Assembly (NCBI GenBank): GCA_947446335.1
Contig: CANFGA010000001.1
Location: forward strand, 1-37,633
Reading direction: 5' to 3'
Source: Oxalobacteraceae bacterium
GTDB taxonomy: Bacteria > Pseudomonadota > Gammaproteobacteria > Burkholderiales > Burkholderiaceae_D
Length of the DNA stretch: 37,633 nt
Part shown: positions 1 to 9,529 of the stretch, in pieces
Position numbering within the stretch: the stretch's first letter is position 1
Layout of the letters: each line of letters starts with the position of its first letter
Notes under the pieces: generated by a model
Told to the model about the DNA's origin: nothing
What the model saw: only the letters and a program-made list of their open reading frames with translations
Databases searched by the model: none
Translations under genes and position numbers: made by a program

Positions 1-3000
1 CATCGGCATTGGCAAGTCGCTGCCCACATCAGCCGGGTCGCGCGTGAGCCGCTGGATCAGTGCGATGGTCGAGGGCACGTCGAATGGCTTGCTGATGAAG
101 TGGGTCATGCCAGCAGCGTGGGCGGCGTCCTGTTGCGACTTGAATGCTCCGGCCGTCAACGCAACGATGGGAATGTGGTTGAACTGCGGCAGACGGCGCA
201 ACTGGCGGGTCGCTTCAATCCCATCCATGACCGGCATTTGCACATCCATCAGGATCAGGTCGATGGCAGCGGGAGCGGCCAGCATCTGCTCCAGCGCATC
301 CTTGCCATCGATGGCAAGCGAGACCTCGGCGCCCTCCCCGCACAGGATGCGCTGCGCCACTTCGCGGTTGATTTCACTGTCATCGACCACCAGCAAACGC
401 ACGCCATCGAGGCCGCTGCCGCTGCTGAGCCGCAGCGCATCCGGGATGCCAAAGGCACGCAAGCGCCGCCGCTTCGCTTCGGTCACGGCATTGTACAAAT
501 TGGACGAGGTGACCGGTTTGCTCAAGATGGCATCGGCCAACTCGGCGCCCGGCGCATGGGCCAGGTCCGAGAGCGCATAGGCGGTGGCCATGATGACGAT
601 CGGGCACTCCCCCTCGGGCACGCTGGCACGGATCGCCCGCGCCGTTGCCAGCCCATCGAGGCCGGGCATTTTCCAATCGAGCAGCACCACATCGGGCAAC
701 TTTCCGCCGTGGCGTTCGCGCATCAGGTCCAGCACCGCCGCGCCCGAATTGACCGTGCTCACTTGCCAGCCCAGCGTCCTGGCGATGGCCCCCACGGCCT
801 GCAACGCGATCTCGCTATCGTCGGCGATCAAGGTATCGACCCTGGCCATTTCCGGCGCCGACATGTCAGCGCTGGCCACTTGCCGAGTCGGCAGCGTGAA
901 CCAGAATTGACTGCCCTGTCCAAGAATGCTGGTCACGCCGATCTCGCCCCCCATCAAGCTCACCAACTGGCTGCAGATGGTCAGCCCCAGACCGCTGCCG
1001 CCAAAGCGGCGCGTGGTCGAGCTGTCGGCCTGGGTGAACGAGGAAAAAATGTCAGCTTGCAGCGCGGGGGCAATCCCGATCCCGGTGTCCTCGATGCAAA
1101 AGCGCAAAACGCTTTGCTCTGCACTGACGCTGAGCAATTCGGTGCGCAGCGTGACCCGGCCGGCATGGGTGAATTTGATGGCATTGCCGGTCAGGTTGAC
1201 CAGCACTTGTTCCAGACGCAAGGCATCGCCCATCACCATCGCCACGTCAGCGGGCAAGGGATCGATGATGACCTCGATGTTCTTGTCGCCGGCAGCGATG
1301 GCCATGGTGGCGGCCAGATTGTCGATCACATCGTCCAGGCGAAACGGCGCTTGTTCGATCACCATGTGTCCGGCTTCGATCTTGGATACGTCGAGGATAT
1401 CGTTGATGATGCCGAGCAGCATGCGCCCGGAGGCGCGGATCTTGCGCACCATCCCGTGCGCGCCCGTATCGAGATGCGCCTGTTCCAGCAGGTAAGCGAG
1501 GCCCAGGATGGCATTGAGCGGCGAGCGTATTTCATGGCTCATGTTGGCCAGAAATTCGGCCTTGCTCCGATTGGCCGCTTCGGCGCTGTCGCGCGCCTGC
1601 AGCAGCGCCGCTTCGACGCTCTTCTGGACCGAAATGTTTTGCACGAACAGCAGCGTGGCCGGGCCGTCGGCCAGCACGACCCGCGCCGTGGTTTTCAACA
1701 CCGGCACCAGAGTGCCATCCTTGCACAAGCCCTGGGCTTCGAACATTTGCTCGATCGGGGAGTCGGCGTCGATCAACGTTTGCTGCGCCTGCAACAGCAC
1801 CCCGGAATCGACCGACAACATCGATCCCGCCTCCATCTTGGTGAGATCGTCGCTGGCCAGATAACCATGCAGGGCGCGGTAGCGCGGATTGGCATAGACG
1901 AAAAAACCGTCGCGCAAAATCGCGATCGCCAGCGGCGCATCTTCGATCAAGGTGCGAAAACGGGCTTCGCTGTCGCGCAGCGCATGGCTGCGCCGACGCT
2001 CGGTGACATCGACGAAGGTCACGATGAAGACCTCGATCTCCCCGGCGCCATCGCGGATCGGCGCCGTGCTGCAATCGACAAAAATGGCGGCGCCGCTGTC
2101 TTTCCTGCGCACTTCCAGCTCAACATTTTGCACAAAGTCGCCACGCAAGCCACGCCTCATCGGCCATTGCTCAAACGGTAATATCTGCCCGTCCGGCAAG
2201 ACCAGGTCGACTCCCTCGATCATCTGCTCGAGCGAAAAATCGGCATCGAACAGCGCATGAAAATTACGCGCCACGCGATTGCTGTGGATCACGCTGCCAT
2301 CCTGGGCCAGCACCAGAACGGCTTCCGTCAAATTGTCGAAAATGACGTTCAACTCATTGCGCGAACGAATCACTTCCTGCTCGGCGCTCTTGATTTCAGT
2401 GATGTCAAGATGCGTGCCCATGATGGTGATGGCATAGCCCTGCGCATCGCGCAAGGTCGCCTGACCGCGCGCCAGCACCCAGGCCCACGGCCCCCGTGCA
2501 TGGGCAATCCGGTAAGTGACTTCGTAACATGGTTCGCTGCCGTCGATGCACGCCTTGCGCGCGGCGAGGTAGGCCGGCAGATCGGCAGGATGGATCAAGC
2601 GGCCCCAACAGGAAGCATCGGCATCAGAATTTTCAGCGCGCGGCGCGTGGCCAATGATCGCCAGCGAATTCTCGTCCAGCGCCAGGGTTGTAGTTGCGAC
2701 ATCAAAACTCCACAAGCCCAGATTGGCGCCGCGCAGCGCCAGCCCCATCCGCGCCTCGAAGGCGAAGCGCTCGCGCTCGCGGCCCAGGCCCAGCGCCTCC
2801 ATCTGAGCGCGTCGGATGTGCGTCCAATGCAAGCCGGCGCAACATGACAAGGCCAGCGCAGCAAAGAACAAGGCATAGGTGATGGCCTCGCGCCGCAGCG
2901 GCTCGTCGATGGCGCCTTGGTCGCGGCTGAGCATGACAATCAGCGGCTTGTCCATCGCCAGCGCTGCCGACTGTACCGTGAGCAGCGCCGCCACACGCTG

Positions 3001-3813
3001 TTCGTGCCCAGAGGGCAGCTTGCCGACCAGCACGCTATCGAGTTGGCCGCCACTGCGGTGGCCGCCACTGCGGTGGCCGCCAGCGCGGTGGCCGCGATGG
3101 CGGTTGAAAAAAGTGCCAGGCAAGTCGACGCTGGTCCCGTCGCCCCCGGCTTTTTCTGGAAAGTTAGTGAATTGCAAGCCATCGCCGTGGACAATGCTGC
3201 CCCAGACATCGGGTGCATACATCACGGGGCGAAAGATGCTGGTGAAATACGCGGTATCGAGCACGGCCAGCGCCAGTCCGTCAAACTCGCCGGCGGGACC
3301 GACCACCATGCGCGCGGCAGTCATGCTCAATTCTTTTCTGATCGTTTGAAAAGGTGCCGATACATACAAGATTGCTTGGTCAGGCCGATTTTTTACCGTC
3401 TTGAAATAGTCCGCGCTGCTCAAGTCCAGTCCCATCAAGCCAGCGTCGGATGAAGCGGTGACGATACCGCTGGCATCGAGCACCAGAAAATGGCTGATTC
3501 CCGGCATCGAATCGGCCAGCGCACGCAGGCGATGCGATGGATTGCGCGGCGCGTTGACGCTGCCAGAGGGGACGAAGAAATAGCCGATGACTCCTTCCAG
3601 AGCGCGGTTGGTCGCCGCCAGATTGGTTTCGATATCGCTGCCCAGCACTTTGGCGAGCACCTGCAAACGGATTTGCTCGGCCCGGTTGACACGGTCATCC
3701 TGGCGCAGGTGCGCCGATGCAAAGATCGCGCCCACCAGCACCAGCGCAAAAGCGAGTAGCAGCCATTCGTATTGATGCAAACGTGTGACAGGAGTCGGAG
3801 ATCGTATCGGCAT
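1..3813 (-). CDS. Hybrid sensor histidine kinase, multi-PAS with two receiver domains (3' end outside window)
   Basis: An uninterrupted minus-strand frame of 1271 codons runs off the left edge, so the C-terminus (possibly an Hpt domain) is missing. Domains by residue: transmembrane helix about 17-36; periplasmic sensor region about 40-305, resembling dCache/PDC; second helix about 309-330; three PAS-like segments about 340-470, 475-600 and 610-730. A HisKA dimerisation box follows with the phospho-acceptor His760 in NMSHEIRSPLN, then a HATPase domain (N box near 875, GGSGLGLT near 942). Two receiver domains follow, with phospho-acceptor Asp1046 (LLDWKMPGLDG) and Asp1190 (LMDVQMPVMDG). It is an inner-membrane phosphorelay kinase; the ligand is unknown. 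A GGHRS-type repeat at residues 237-257 lies in the sensor domain. The start at 3813 is a choice: an in-frame ATG at 3825 is equally possible and neither has a good ribosome binding site. Divergent from the sox operon, with no proven link to it. Confidence 0.9.
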   Translation of the reverse strand, partial: MPIRSPTPVTRLHQYEWLLLAFALVLVGAIFASAHLRQDDRVNRAEQIRLQVLAKVLGSDIETNLAATNRALEGVIGYFFVPSGSVNAPRNPSHRLRALADSMPGISHFLVLDASGIVTASSDAGLMGLDLSSADYFKTVKNRPDQAILYVSAPFQTIRKELSMTAARMVVGPAGEFDGLALAVLDTAYFTSIFRPVMYAPDVWGSIVHGDGLQFTNFPEKAGGDGTSVDLPGTFFNRHRGHRAGGHRSGGHRSGGQLDSVLVGKLPSGHEQRVAALLTVQSAALAMDKPLIVMLSRDQGAIDEPLRREAITYALFFAALALSCCAGLHWTHIRRAQMEALGLGRERERFAFEARMGLALRGANLGLWSFDVATTTLALDENSLAIIGHAPRAENSDADASCWGRLIHPADLPAYLAARKACIDGSEPCYEVTYRIAHARGPWAWVLARGQATLRDAQGYAITIMGTHLDITEIKSAEQEVIRSRNELNVIFDNLTEAVLVLAQDGSVIHSNRVARNFHALFDADFSLEQMIEGVDLVLPDGQILPFEQWPMRRGLRGDFVQNVELEVRRKDSGAAIFVDCSTAPIRDGAGEIEVFIVTFVDVTERRRSHALRDSEARFRTLIEDAPLAIAILRDGFFVYANPRYRALHGYLASDDLTKMEAGSMLSVDSGVLLQAQQTLIDADSPIEQMFEAQGLCKDGTLVPVLKTTARVVLADGPATLLFVQNISVQKSVEAALLQARDSAEAANRSKAEFLANMSHEIRSPLNAILGLAYLLEQAHLDTGAHGMVRKIRASGRMLLGIINDILDVSKIEAGHMVIEQAPFRLDDVIDNLAATMAIAAGDKNIEVIIDPLPADVAMVMGDALRLEQVLVNLTGNAIKFTHAGRVTLRTELLSVSAEQSVLRFCIEDTGIGIAPALQADIFSSFTQADSSTTRRFGGSGLGLTICSQLVSLMGGEIGVTSILGQGSQFWFTLPTRQVASADMSAPEMARVDTLIADDSEIALQAVGAIARTLGWQVSTVNSGAAVLDLMRERHGGKLPDVVLLDWKMPGLDGLATARAIRASVPEGECPIVIMATAYALSDLAHAPGAELADAILSKPVTSSNLYNAVTEAKRRRLRAFGIPDALRLSSGSGLDGVRLLVVDDSEINREVAQRILCGEGAEVSLAIDGKDALEQMLAAPAAIDLILMDVQMPVMDGIEATRQLRRLPQFNHIPIVALTAGAFKSQQDAAHAAGMTHFISKPFDVPSTIALIQRLTRDPADVGSDLPMPM
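3044..3103. repeat. Four in-frame 15-bp tandem repeats in the kinase sensor domain
   Basis: Four 15-bp units (3044-3058, 3059-3073, 3074-3088, 3089-3103). The first two are identical, the third differs at two positions and the fourth at three. Because 15 is a multiple of 3 the array stays in frame. On the minus strand it encodes a Gly/His/Arg/Ser-rich stretch, about residues 237-257 of the hybrid kinase, placed in the periplasmic sensor domain. Confidence 0.9.
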
Positions 3814-4386
3814 GAGATGGTTCATCTGCAAACAGCGCTGCCCTGCTGGGACAGTAAAAATGAATAGGGACGAATCGGGGGCGAGTGCATCGGCATTCTT
3901 GGTCAAATCAGGGTTATTTTTTCATCGGTCGAATCGAGCACTTTTTGGCAGCGATGCATCCTGCTTTATTGCATATTAACAATACAACATGGTAGACGAA
4001 AAGAGACATCAAAAGTTGTCCAAATACAAAATAATTTCGTGGATTTAATACTCAATTAAAAATTGATCGGTGCTGGATCGACCACGCCTGGCGTTGCCAT
4101 GCCCGGTCCGCGCAACAGCAGCGATGTCGCAAAACATCTTCTTCATGTCGCAAAACGCCACGTGATGGAACCCAAGGCAACGCAACATAGGACTCGACAA
4201 CAGCCAATCAAGTCATCTGTGCGTTTGCAAAAAGTCATCGCGCCTTGGTGTCAGTGCCGCCTCATCGTTTGCGGCATCACGGCACCGATCGTCATGGCTG
4301 GCAGCGCCAGCGGCATCCACACCAACCAGTGCGACAGCATGCGGGCAGACCTGATGGTCAACGCAGTCGACTACGAGGAAAACCGA
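3814..4386. other. 573-bp divergent intergenic region between the sensor kinase and soxB
   Basis: The left half (about 3900-4070) is AT-rich and probably holds the kinase promoter, though no hexamer pair there can be called with confidence. The right half holds the 21-bp-spaced operator at 4125-4166 and then a leader of about 190 nt before soxB. The leader contains a small perfect hairpin (4297-4302 pairing with 4306-4311). No glycine riboswitch core was recognised. A 108-codon open extension upstream of and in frame with soxB is not considered coding. Confidence 0.6.
4125..4166 (+). promoter_or_regulatory. Predicted ArgR/GbdR-type operator of the soxBDAG-purU operon
   Basis: TGTCGC occurs at 4125-4130 and again at 4146-4151, exactly 21 bp apart in direct orientation. 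The identity extends to ATGTCGCAAAAC in both copies (4124-4135, 4145-4156). Known biology: the P. aeruginosa ArgR protein, an AraC regulator with a GATase1-like N-terminus, binds direct repeats of a 21-bp half-site beginning TGTCGC. The -10-like hexamer at the position seen in the sister promoters (about 4183-4188, CAACAT) is weak, as expected if transcription needs an activator. This is the most perfect repeat pair of the four in the window. Confidence 0.6.
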
Positions 4387-5631
4387 ATGCAAAAATTTTC
4401 GATCTGGTCCTTGTTACGCAATGCCATGTCTTACCACGAGGGCTGGCAGAAACAATGGCACTCGCCTGAGCTCAAACGCGAATACGACGTGGTCATCATC
4501 GGCGCCGGCGGGCACGGCCTGGCGACCGCTTACTATCTGGCCAAGGAGCACGGCGTGCGCAATATCGCGGTAGTCGAACGCGGCTACCTTGGCGGCGGCA
4601 ATACCGCACGCAACACTACCATCGTGCGCTCGAACTACCTGATGGACGAATCGACGGCGCTGTATGAGAAGGCGATGACGTTGTGGGAAGGACTGTCGCA
4701 AGATATCAACTACAACGTCATGTTCAGCCAGCGCGGGGTCATGAATCTGGGCCACACGTTGCAAGACATGCGCGACATCGAGCGCCGCGTGACCGCCAAC
4801 CGGCTCAACGGAATCGATGCGGAAATCGTCAGCGCGGCGCAGATCAAGGAGATGCTTCCTTTCATCAACCTCAATACCCGCTATCCGGTGCTCGGTGCAT
4901 CGCTGCAGCGCCGCGCCGGAGTGGCGCGCCACGATGCCGTGGCCTGGGGCTATGCGCGCGCAGCCGATGCGCATGGCGTCGACATCTTGCAAAACTGCGA
5001 AGTGACCGGCATACGCCGCAACGGCGGCGCCGTCGTCGGCGTCGATACCGCCCAGGGGTTCATCAAGGCCAAGAAAGTGGCGATCGTCGCCGCCGGTCAC
5101 TCGAGCGTGATCGCGGACATGGCCGGACTGCGTTTGCCGATCGAGAGCCATCCGCTGCAGGCGCTGGTATCGGAACCGCTGAAGCCGATTTTCCCGAACG
5201 TGGTCATGAGCAACGCGATCCACGCTTACATCAGCCAGTCCGACAAGGGCGATCTGGTCATCGGCGCCGGCATCGACCAGTACACCGGGTATGGCCAGCG
5301 CGGCAGTTACCAGACCATCGAACAGACGCTGGCCGCCATCATCGAACTGTTCCCGCTGTTTTCGCGCGTGCGCATGAACCGGCAATGGGGCGGCATCGTC
5401 GATGTGTCACCGGATGCCTGTCCAATCATCGGCCTCACGCCCGTGCAAGGCCTGTACATCAACTGTGGCTGGGGTACCGGCGGCTTCAAGGCAACGCCGA
5501 GTTCGGGCTGGGTGATGGCCCACACGATTGCCCAGAACCGGCCGCATGCACTCAATGAAGCGTTTGCACTGGATCGTTTTTATAGCGGTCATTTGATCGA
5601 TGAACACGGCGCCGCCGCCGTAGCCCACTGA
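4387..5631 (+). CDS. soxB: Sarcosine oxidase subunit beta
   Basis: FAD/FMN subunit of heterotetrameric sarcosine oxidase. It oxidises sarcosine to glycine, passing the methyl group to tetrahydrofolate as 5,10-methylene-THF. The 414-residue length is normal for SoxB. The Rossmann motif VVIIGAGGHGLATAYYLA lies near residue 35 and the typical GGGNTARNTTIVRSNYL follows near residue 65. The family's covalent-FMN histidine corresponds to His182 in GVARHDAVAWG. The C-terminal signature GWGTGGFKATP is present. The start at 4387 is chosen because GAGGA lies seven bases upstream and the protein then begins where SoxB proteins do; the frame is open further upstream but unlike the family. First gene of a tight operon, 25 bp before soxD, downstream of the 21-bp repeat operator. 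Confidence 0.97.
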   Translation: MQKFSIWSLLRNAMSYHEGWQKQWHSPELKREYDVVIIGAGGHGLATAYYLAKEHGVRNIAVVERGYLGGGNTARNTTIVRSNYLMDESTALYEKAMTLWEGLSQDINYNVMFSQRGVMNLGHTLQDMRDIERRVTANRLNGIDAEIVSAAQIKEMLPFINLNTRYPVLGASLQRRAGVARHDAVAWGYARAADAHGVDILQNCEVTGIRRNGGAVVGVDTAQGFIKAKKVAIVAAGHSSVIADMAGLRLPIESHPLQALVSEPLKPIFPNVVMSNAIHAYISQSDKGDLVIGAGIDQYTGYGQRGSYQTIEQTLAAIIELFPLFSRVRMNRQWGGIVDVSPDACPIIGLTPVQGLYINCGWGTGGFKATPSSGWVMAHTIAQNRPHALNEAFALDRFYSGHLIDEHGAAAVAH

Positions 5632-5656
5632 ACGTTGTCAACCGGAGAAACCGAAC

Positions 5657-5953
5657 ATGCTGCAAATACCCTGCCCCTGGTGCGGCCCGCGTGCCGAAAC
5701 CGAATTCCTGTGCGGTGGCGAAGGCGGCATCGTGCGCCCGCCCGCGACCGCCACGCTCAGCGATACCGAATGGGGTGATTACGTATTCATGCGCAAGAAT
5801 CACAAAGGCTGGCACCACGAACAATGGCGCCATGTCAGCGGCTGCGGGCGCTGGTTCAACGCGCTGCGTCATACGGTGAGCTATGATTTTCAGGCGACCT
5901 GGAAAATTGGCGAGCCAGCGCCGGTGACGCAGCACAGCGGGAGTGCGGCATGA
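5657..5953 (+). CDS. soxD: Sarcosine oxidase subunit delta
   Basis: Small zinc-binding subunit of heterotetrameric sarcosine oxidase, 98 residues, the usual length. It shows the N-terminal IPCPWCGPR Cys pair and the later conserved VSGCGRWFNALR segment that together form the zinc site in the family. It has no catalytic role of its own and stabilises the complex. A GGAGAAACC sequence serves as ribosome binding site. The stop codon overlaps the soxA start (ATGA at 5950-5953), indicating translational coupling. Confidence 0.96.
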   Translation: MLQIPCPWCGPRAETEFLCGGEGGIVRPPATATLSDTEWGDYVFMRKNHKGWHHEQWRHVSGCGRWFNALRHTVSYDFQATWKIGEPAPVTQHSGSAA

Positions 5954-8934
5954 GCGCGCGCCTGCCATCGGGCGGACGCATCGATCGCAAGCATGTCCTC
6001 CACTTCCATTTCAACGAACGGGCCTACCAGGGTTACGCAGGCGACACGCTGGCATCGGCGCTGCTGGCCAATGGCGTCTCGCTCGTTGCACGCAGCTGGA
6101 AATACCATCGGCCCCGCGGCATCCTCTCGGCCGGCGTGGAAGAGCCCAATGCATTGGTGCAATTATTCGACGGTGCGCGCACCGTGCCCAATGCCCGCAT
6201 GACCGAAGTGACGCTGGTCGAGGGACTGCGCGCCAGCGCAATTCATGCCAAGCCCAGCATCGAATTTGACGTCAAGGCGGTCAACGGCTGGTTTGCCGGC
6301 CTGATCCCGGCCGGATTTTATTACAAGACCTTCATGGCATCCCAGAAGGCATGGCATTTCTTTGAAAAGCACATACGCGCCTCCAGCGGCCTGGGCACCT
6401 CGCCGCTGGAGCCCGATCCCGACCATTACGACAAGCGTTTTGCGTTTGCCGATGTATTGATCGTGGGCACTGGCATCGCCGGCTTGAGCGCCGCCCTTGC
6501 CGCCGGCTTGTCTGGCGCGCGGGTCATCTTGTGCGACGAACAAGGCGAAGCAGGCGGTCAATTGCTCTCGTGCGAGGACAACATCGACGCCATGCCGGCC
6601 ATGCAATGGGTCGCGCAAACGCTGGCCACGCTAGCGACGATGCCGGAAGTGACGATCCTGACGCGCACCACCGCGTTTGGCTATCAGGAAAACAATCTGG
6701 TGACGCTGCTCGAGCGCCGCGCCGACCATCTGCCGCGCGCGCAAGCGCCGGCCTTTCGCGAGCGGCTCTGGAAGGTGCGCGCCAAACAGGTGGTGCTGGC
6801 CACCGGCGCACACGAACGCCCGCTGGTGTTTGGCAATAACGATTTGCCGGGAGTGATGCTCAGTGCAGCGGTAGCCACTTACGTGCGCCGTTATGCGGTC
6901 TTGCCGGGGCGCCAGGCGGTGATATTCACGAACAACGATGCCGGATATGATGCGGCGCTGGCGCTCAAGCAAGCCGGCGCCCAGGTCCAAGTGATCGATG
7001 CCCGCGCAGTGCCCAGCGGCACGCTCAGCGCACGCGCACGCAGCAGCGGCATTCCCATACTCGCCGGCCACGTCATCACCGAAGCGCGCGGTGGCAAACG
7101 CATCCGCAGCGTGGTGGTGCAAGGCATCGATGACAACGCACAATTGACCGGCACCACATCGATACTCGATTGCGATCTGCTGGCAGTCTCGGGCGGATTC
7201 AGCCCGGTGATCCACCTGCAATGCCAGTCCGGCAGCAAGGCCGTATGGGATGACCAGCCAGCCGCTTTCTTGCCGGGCAAATCGGTGCAAGCCGAACGCT
7301 CGGCGGGCGCCTGCAATGGCAAGCAAACCTTGCTCGCTTGCGCGCAAGATGGCGTAGCCGCCGGCATCGCTGCCCTTTGCGCTGCCGGCTTTGCCGCGCC
7401 AAGCCATGCCACTGCCGATATTGCCGCCACCGATCCGGGCAAGCTGCGCGCACTGTGGCTGGTGCCGCATCCGCGCGGCGTGAGCCGGGCCCCGAAACAG
7501 TTTGTCGATCTGCAAAATGATGTCGCGGCCTCTGACATCCATCTCGCCATCCGCGAAGGCTTCGAGTCGATCGAACATGTGAAGCGCTATACCGCGATGG
7601 GATTTGGCACCGACCAGGGCAAGACCGGCAACATCAACGGCATGGGAATTGCGGCCCAAGTGCTGGGCAAGACCATTCCACAAGTGGGCACGACGACGTT
7701 TCGGCCCAACTACACGCCGGTGACATTTGGCGCCGTGGCCGGACTGGAACTGGGCGATGGCTTCGATCCGGTCCGCACCACCGCGCTGCATCCGTGGCAC
7801 GTCAGTCACAAGGCGCTGTTCGAAGATGTCGGCCAATGGAAGCGCCCCTGGTACTACCCTGTCGAGGGCGAAGATCTGCACGCCGCCGTCAGGCGCGAAG
7901 TGCTCGCCGTGCGCCACGGCGTGGGCATGATGGATGCTTCAACTTTGGGGAAAATCGATATCCAGGGCCCCGATGCGAAGGTCTTGCTGAACTGGGTCTA
8001 TTGCAACGCCTGGTCCAAGCTGGAAACGGGCAAATGCCGCTACGGCTTGATGCTCGATGAAAACGGCATGGTATTCGACGATGGCGTGACGGTGCGACTG
8101 GCAGAAGACCATTATCTGATGCACACCACGACGGGCGGCGCGGCGCGCGTACTGGCATGGCTGGAGCGCTGGCTGCAAACCGAATGGCCGGATCTGAAAA
8201 TATTCCTGACGACGGTCACCGACCATTGGGCCACCACCGCAGTAGTCGGTCCAAAAAGCCGGGAAGTGCTGAAAGCGTTGTGCAGTGACGTCAATTTTGA
8301 CGATGACGCCTTCCCGTTCATGTCTTGCCGCGAAGGCACGGTGGCAGGCGTGCGCGCCCGGATCATGCGCATCAGTTTTTCCGGCGAACGCAGCTATGAA
8401 GTGAACGTCCCGGCCGCTCAGGCGATGCCGGTATGGGAAGCGATTCATGGCGCCGGCCTGCCCTTTGGCATCACCCCTTACGGCACCGAAACCATGCATG
8501 TGCTGCGCGCCGAGAAAGGCTACATCATCGTCGGCCAGGAAACCGATGGCTCGGTCAGTCCGATCGACCTGGGCATGGGCGCCATGGTCACCAAGAACAA
8601 GGACTGCCTGGGAAAACGCTCTCTTGCGCGCAGCGACACCGCGCGCAGCGATCGCAAGCAACTGGTCGGACTGTTGACAGACGACCCGCAGTTCGTGCTG
8701 ACGGAAGGAGCGCAGGTTCTTGCCGCTGCGCCGCCCGCGCCGATGGCCGGCCATGTGACATCGAGTTACCTCAGTCCGACACTGGGCCGCTCGATCGCCA
8801 TGGCGCTGGTCAAAGGCGGTTTGACCCGCATCGGTGAACAGGTTCATGTCGCCATGTACGACGGCGCAGTCGTGACCGCGACCATCGCCAACCCCGTCTT
8901 CTTTGACCCCAACGCGGAGCGCCAACATGCTTGA
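5950..8934 (+). CDS. soxA: Sarcosine oxidase subunit alpha
   Basis: Large 994-residue subunit, the normal size. The N-terminal about 110 residues resemble the ferredoxin-like fold of SoxA without iron-sulfur cysteines (YQGYAGDTLASALLANGV). A dinucleotide-binding region starts near residue 168 (VLIVGTGIAGLSAALAAGL) and is the family's NAD site. From about residue 610 there is a GcvT/aminomethyltransferase-like domain, which binds tetrahydrofolate and receives the methylene group made at the beta-subunit FMN. It ends with the conserved GcvT C-terminal barrel. Translationally coupled to soxD upstream by ATGA, and its last eight bases overlap the soxG start. Confidence 0.97.
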   Translation: MSARLPSGGRIDRKHVLHFHFNERAYQGYAGDTLASALLANGVSLVARSWKYHRPRGILSAGVEEPNALVQLFDGARTVPNARMTEVTLVEGLRASAIHAKPSIEFDVKAVNGWFAGLIPAGFYYKTFMASQKAWHFFEKHIRASSGLGTSPLEPDPDHYDKRFAFADVLIVGTGIAGLSAALAAGLSGARVILCDEQGEAGGQLLSCEDNIDAMPAMQWVAQTLATLATMPEVTILTRTTAFGYQENNLVTLLERRADHLPRAQAPAFRERLWKVRAKQVVLATGAHERPLVFGNNDLPGVMLSAAVATYVRRYAVLPGRQAVIFTNNDAGYDAALALKQAGAQVQVIDARAVPSGTLSARARSSGIPILAGHVITEARGGKRIRSVVVQGIDDNAQLTGTTSILDCDLLAVSGGFSPVIHLQCQSGSKAVWDDQPAAFLPGKSVQAERSAGACNGKQTLLACAQDGVAAGIAALCAAGFAAPSHATADIAATDPGKLRALWLVPHPRGVSRAPKQFVDLQNDVAASDIHLAIREGFESIEHVKRYTAMGFGTDQGKTGNINGMGIAAQVLGKTIPQVGTTTFRPNYTPVTFGAVAGLELGDGFDPVRTTALHPWHVSHKALFEDVGQWKRPWYYPVEGEDLHAAVRREVLAVRHGVGMMDASTLGKIDIQGPDAKVLLNWVYCNAWSKLETGKCRYGLMLDENGMVFDDGVTVRLAEDHYLMHTTTGGAARVLAWLERWLQTEWPDLKIFLTTVTDHWATTAVVGPKSREVLKALCSDVNFDDDAFPFMSCREGTVAGVRARIMRISFSGERSYEVNVPAAQAMPVWEAIHGAGLPFGITPYGTETMHVLRAEKGYIIVGQETDGSVSPIDLGMGAMVTKNKDCLGKRSLARSDTARSDRKQLVGLLTDDPQFVLTEGAQVLAAAPPAPMAGHVTSSYLSPTLGRSIAMALVKGGLTRIGEQVHVAMYDGAVVTATIANPVFFDPNAERQHA

Positions 8935-9529
8935 AGTTACCCGTCCACCGCAGTCTGCCGTGAAAACCTCGGCAGCCGCTTTGCAGATGCCCCAGGCCAG
9001 CGCCTTGTACGCCGGATGGCGCGAAGGATTGACCATCATCAACCTGCGCGGCGCCCCTGACGACGCCGCATTCGTGGCAGCAGCGTCACGGGTGCTGGGC
9101 CTTGCGTTGCCGGTGCAGCCCTGCAGCGCGGCATCGAATGCGACGCACCGCGTGATCTGGGCCGGACCCGATGAATGGTTCATCATCGCTCCTGCAGGAC
9201 AAGCTGATGCGCTGAGCGAGCAACTGCGCGCCGCACTCGCCGGCATCCACCATGCCATCGTCGATGTCAGCAGCGGCTACACGGTGCTGCAATTGCAAGG
9301 ACAACCGGTGCGCGAGGTGCTCGCCCAGGGCTGTCCGCTCGACTTGCATCCACGTGCATTCAAGCTTGGCGCCAGTGCCGGCTCGCACTATTTCAAAGCG
9401 TCAATCTGGTTGTGGCGCACCGAAGCAGATGGTTCGTTTGAAGTATTGGTTCGCCGCAGCTTCATGTCTTATTTCTGGCTGATGCTCACGCGTTGCACCA
9501 AGGAATGCAGCCTGGAAGACTTATCATGA
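8927..9529 (+). CDS. soxG: Sarcosine oxidase subunit gamma
   Basis: 200-residue gamma subunit of heterotetrameric sarcosine oxidase, GcvT-like in fold and structural in role. Recognisable segments are the WAGPDEWFII motif near residue 78 and the following VDVSSGYTVLQLQG and CPLDLHP. The ATG at 8927 is chosen because GGAG lies just upstream; an in-frame start at 8903 would lie deeper inside soxA. It overlaps soxA by 8 bp and the purU start by ATGA (9526-9529), so it is the fourth gene of the coupled operon. Confidence 0.95.
   Translation: MLEVTRPPQSAVKTSAAALQMPQASALYAGWREGLTIINLRGAPDDAAFVAAASRVLGLALPVQPCSAASNATHRVIWAGPDEWFIIAPAGQADALSEQLRAALAGIHHAIVDVSSGYTVLQLQGQPVREVLAQGCPLDLHPRAFKLGASAGSHYFKASIWLWRTEADGSFEVLVRRSFMSYFWLMLTRCTKECSLEDLS

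Noticed and set aside
100..2181. Long plus-strand open frame of 693 codons
   Set aside because: It is antisense to the hybrid kinase, whose frame carries the H box, ATPase motifs and receiver aspartates. The plus-strand translation is His/Gln/Arg-rich without any family motif.
4063..4386. 108-codon in-frame extension of soxB to the left
   Set aside because: SoxB proteins begin near the ATG at 4387, which has a good ribosome binding site. The extension overlaps the predicted operator and resembles no protein.
4195..4386. Glycine or THF riboswitch in the soxB leader
   Set aside because: The leader is long enough, but no conserved aptamer core could be recognised by eye. A covariance-model scan (Rfam glycine and THF) would settle it.
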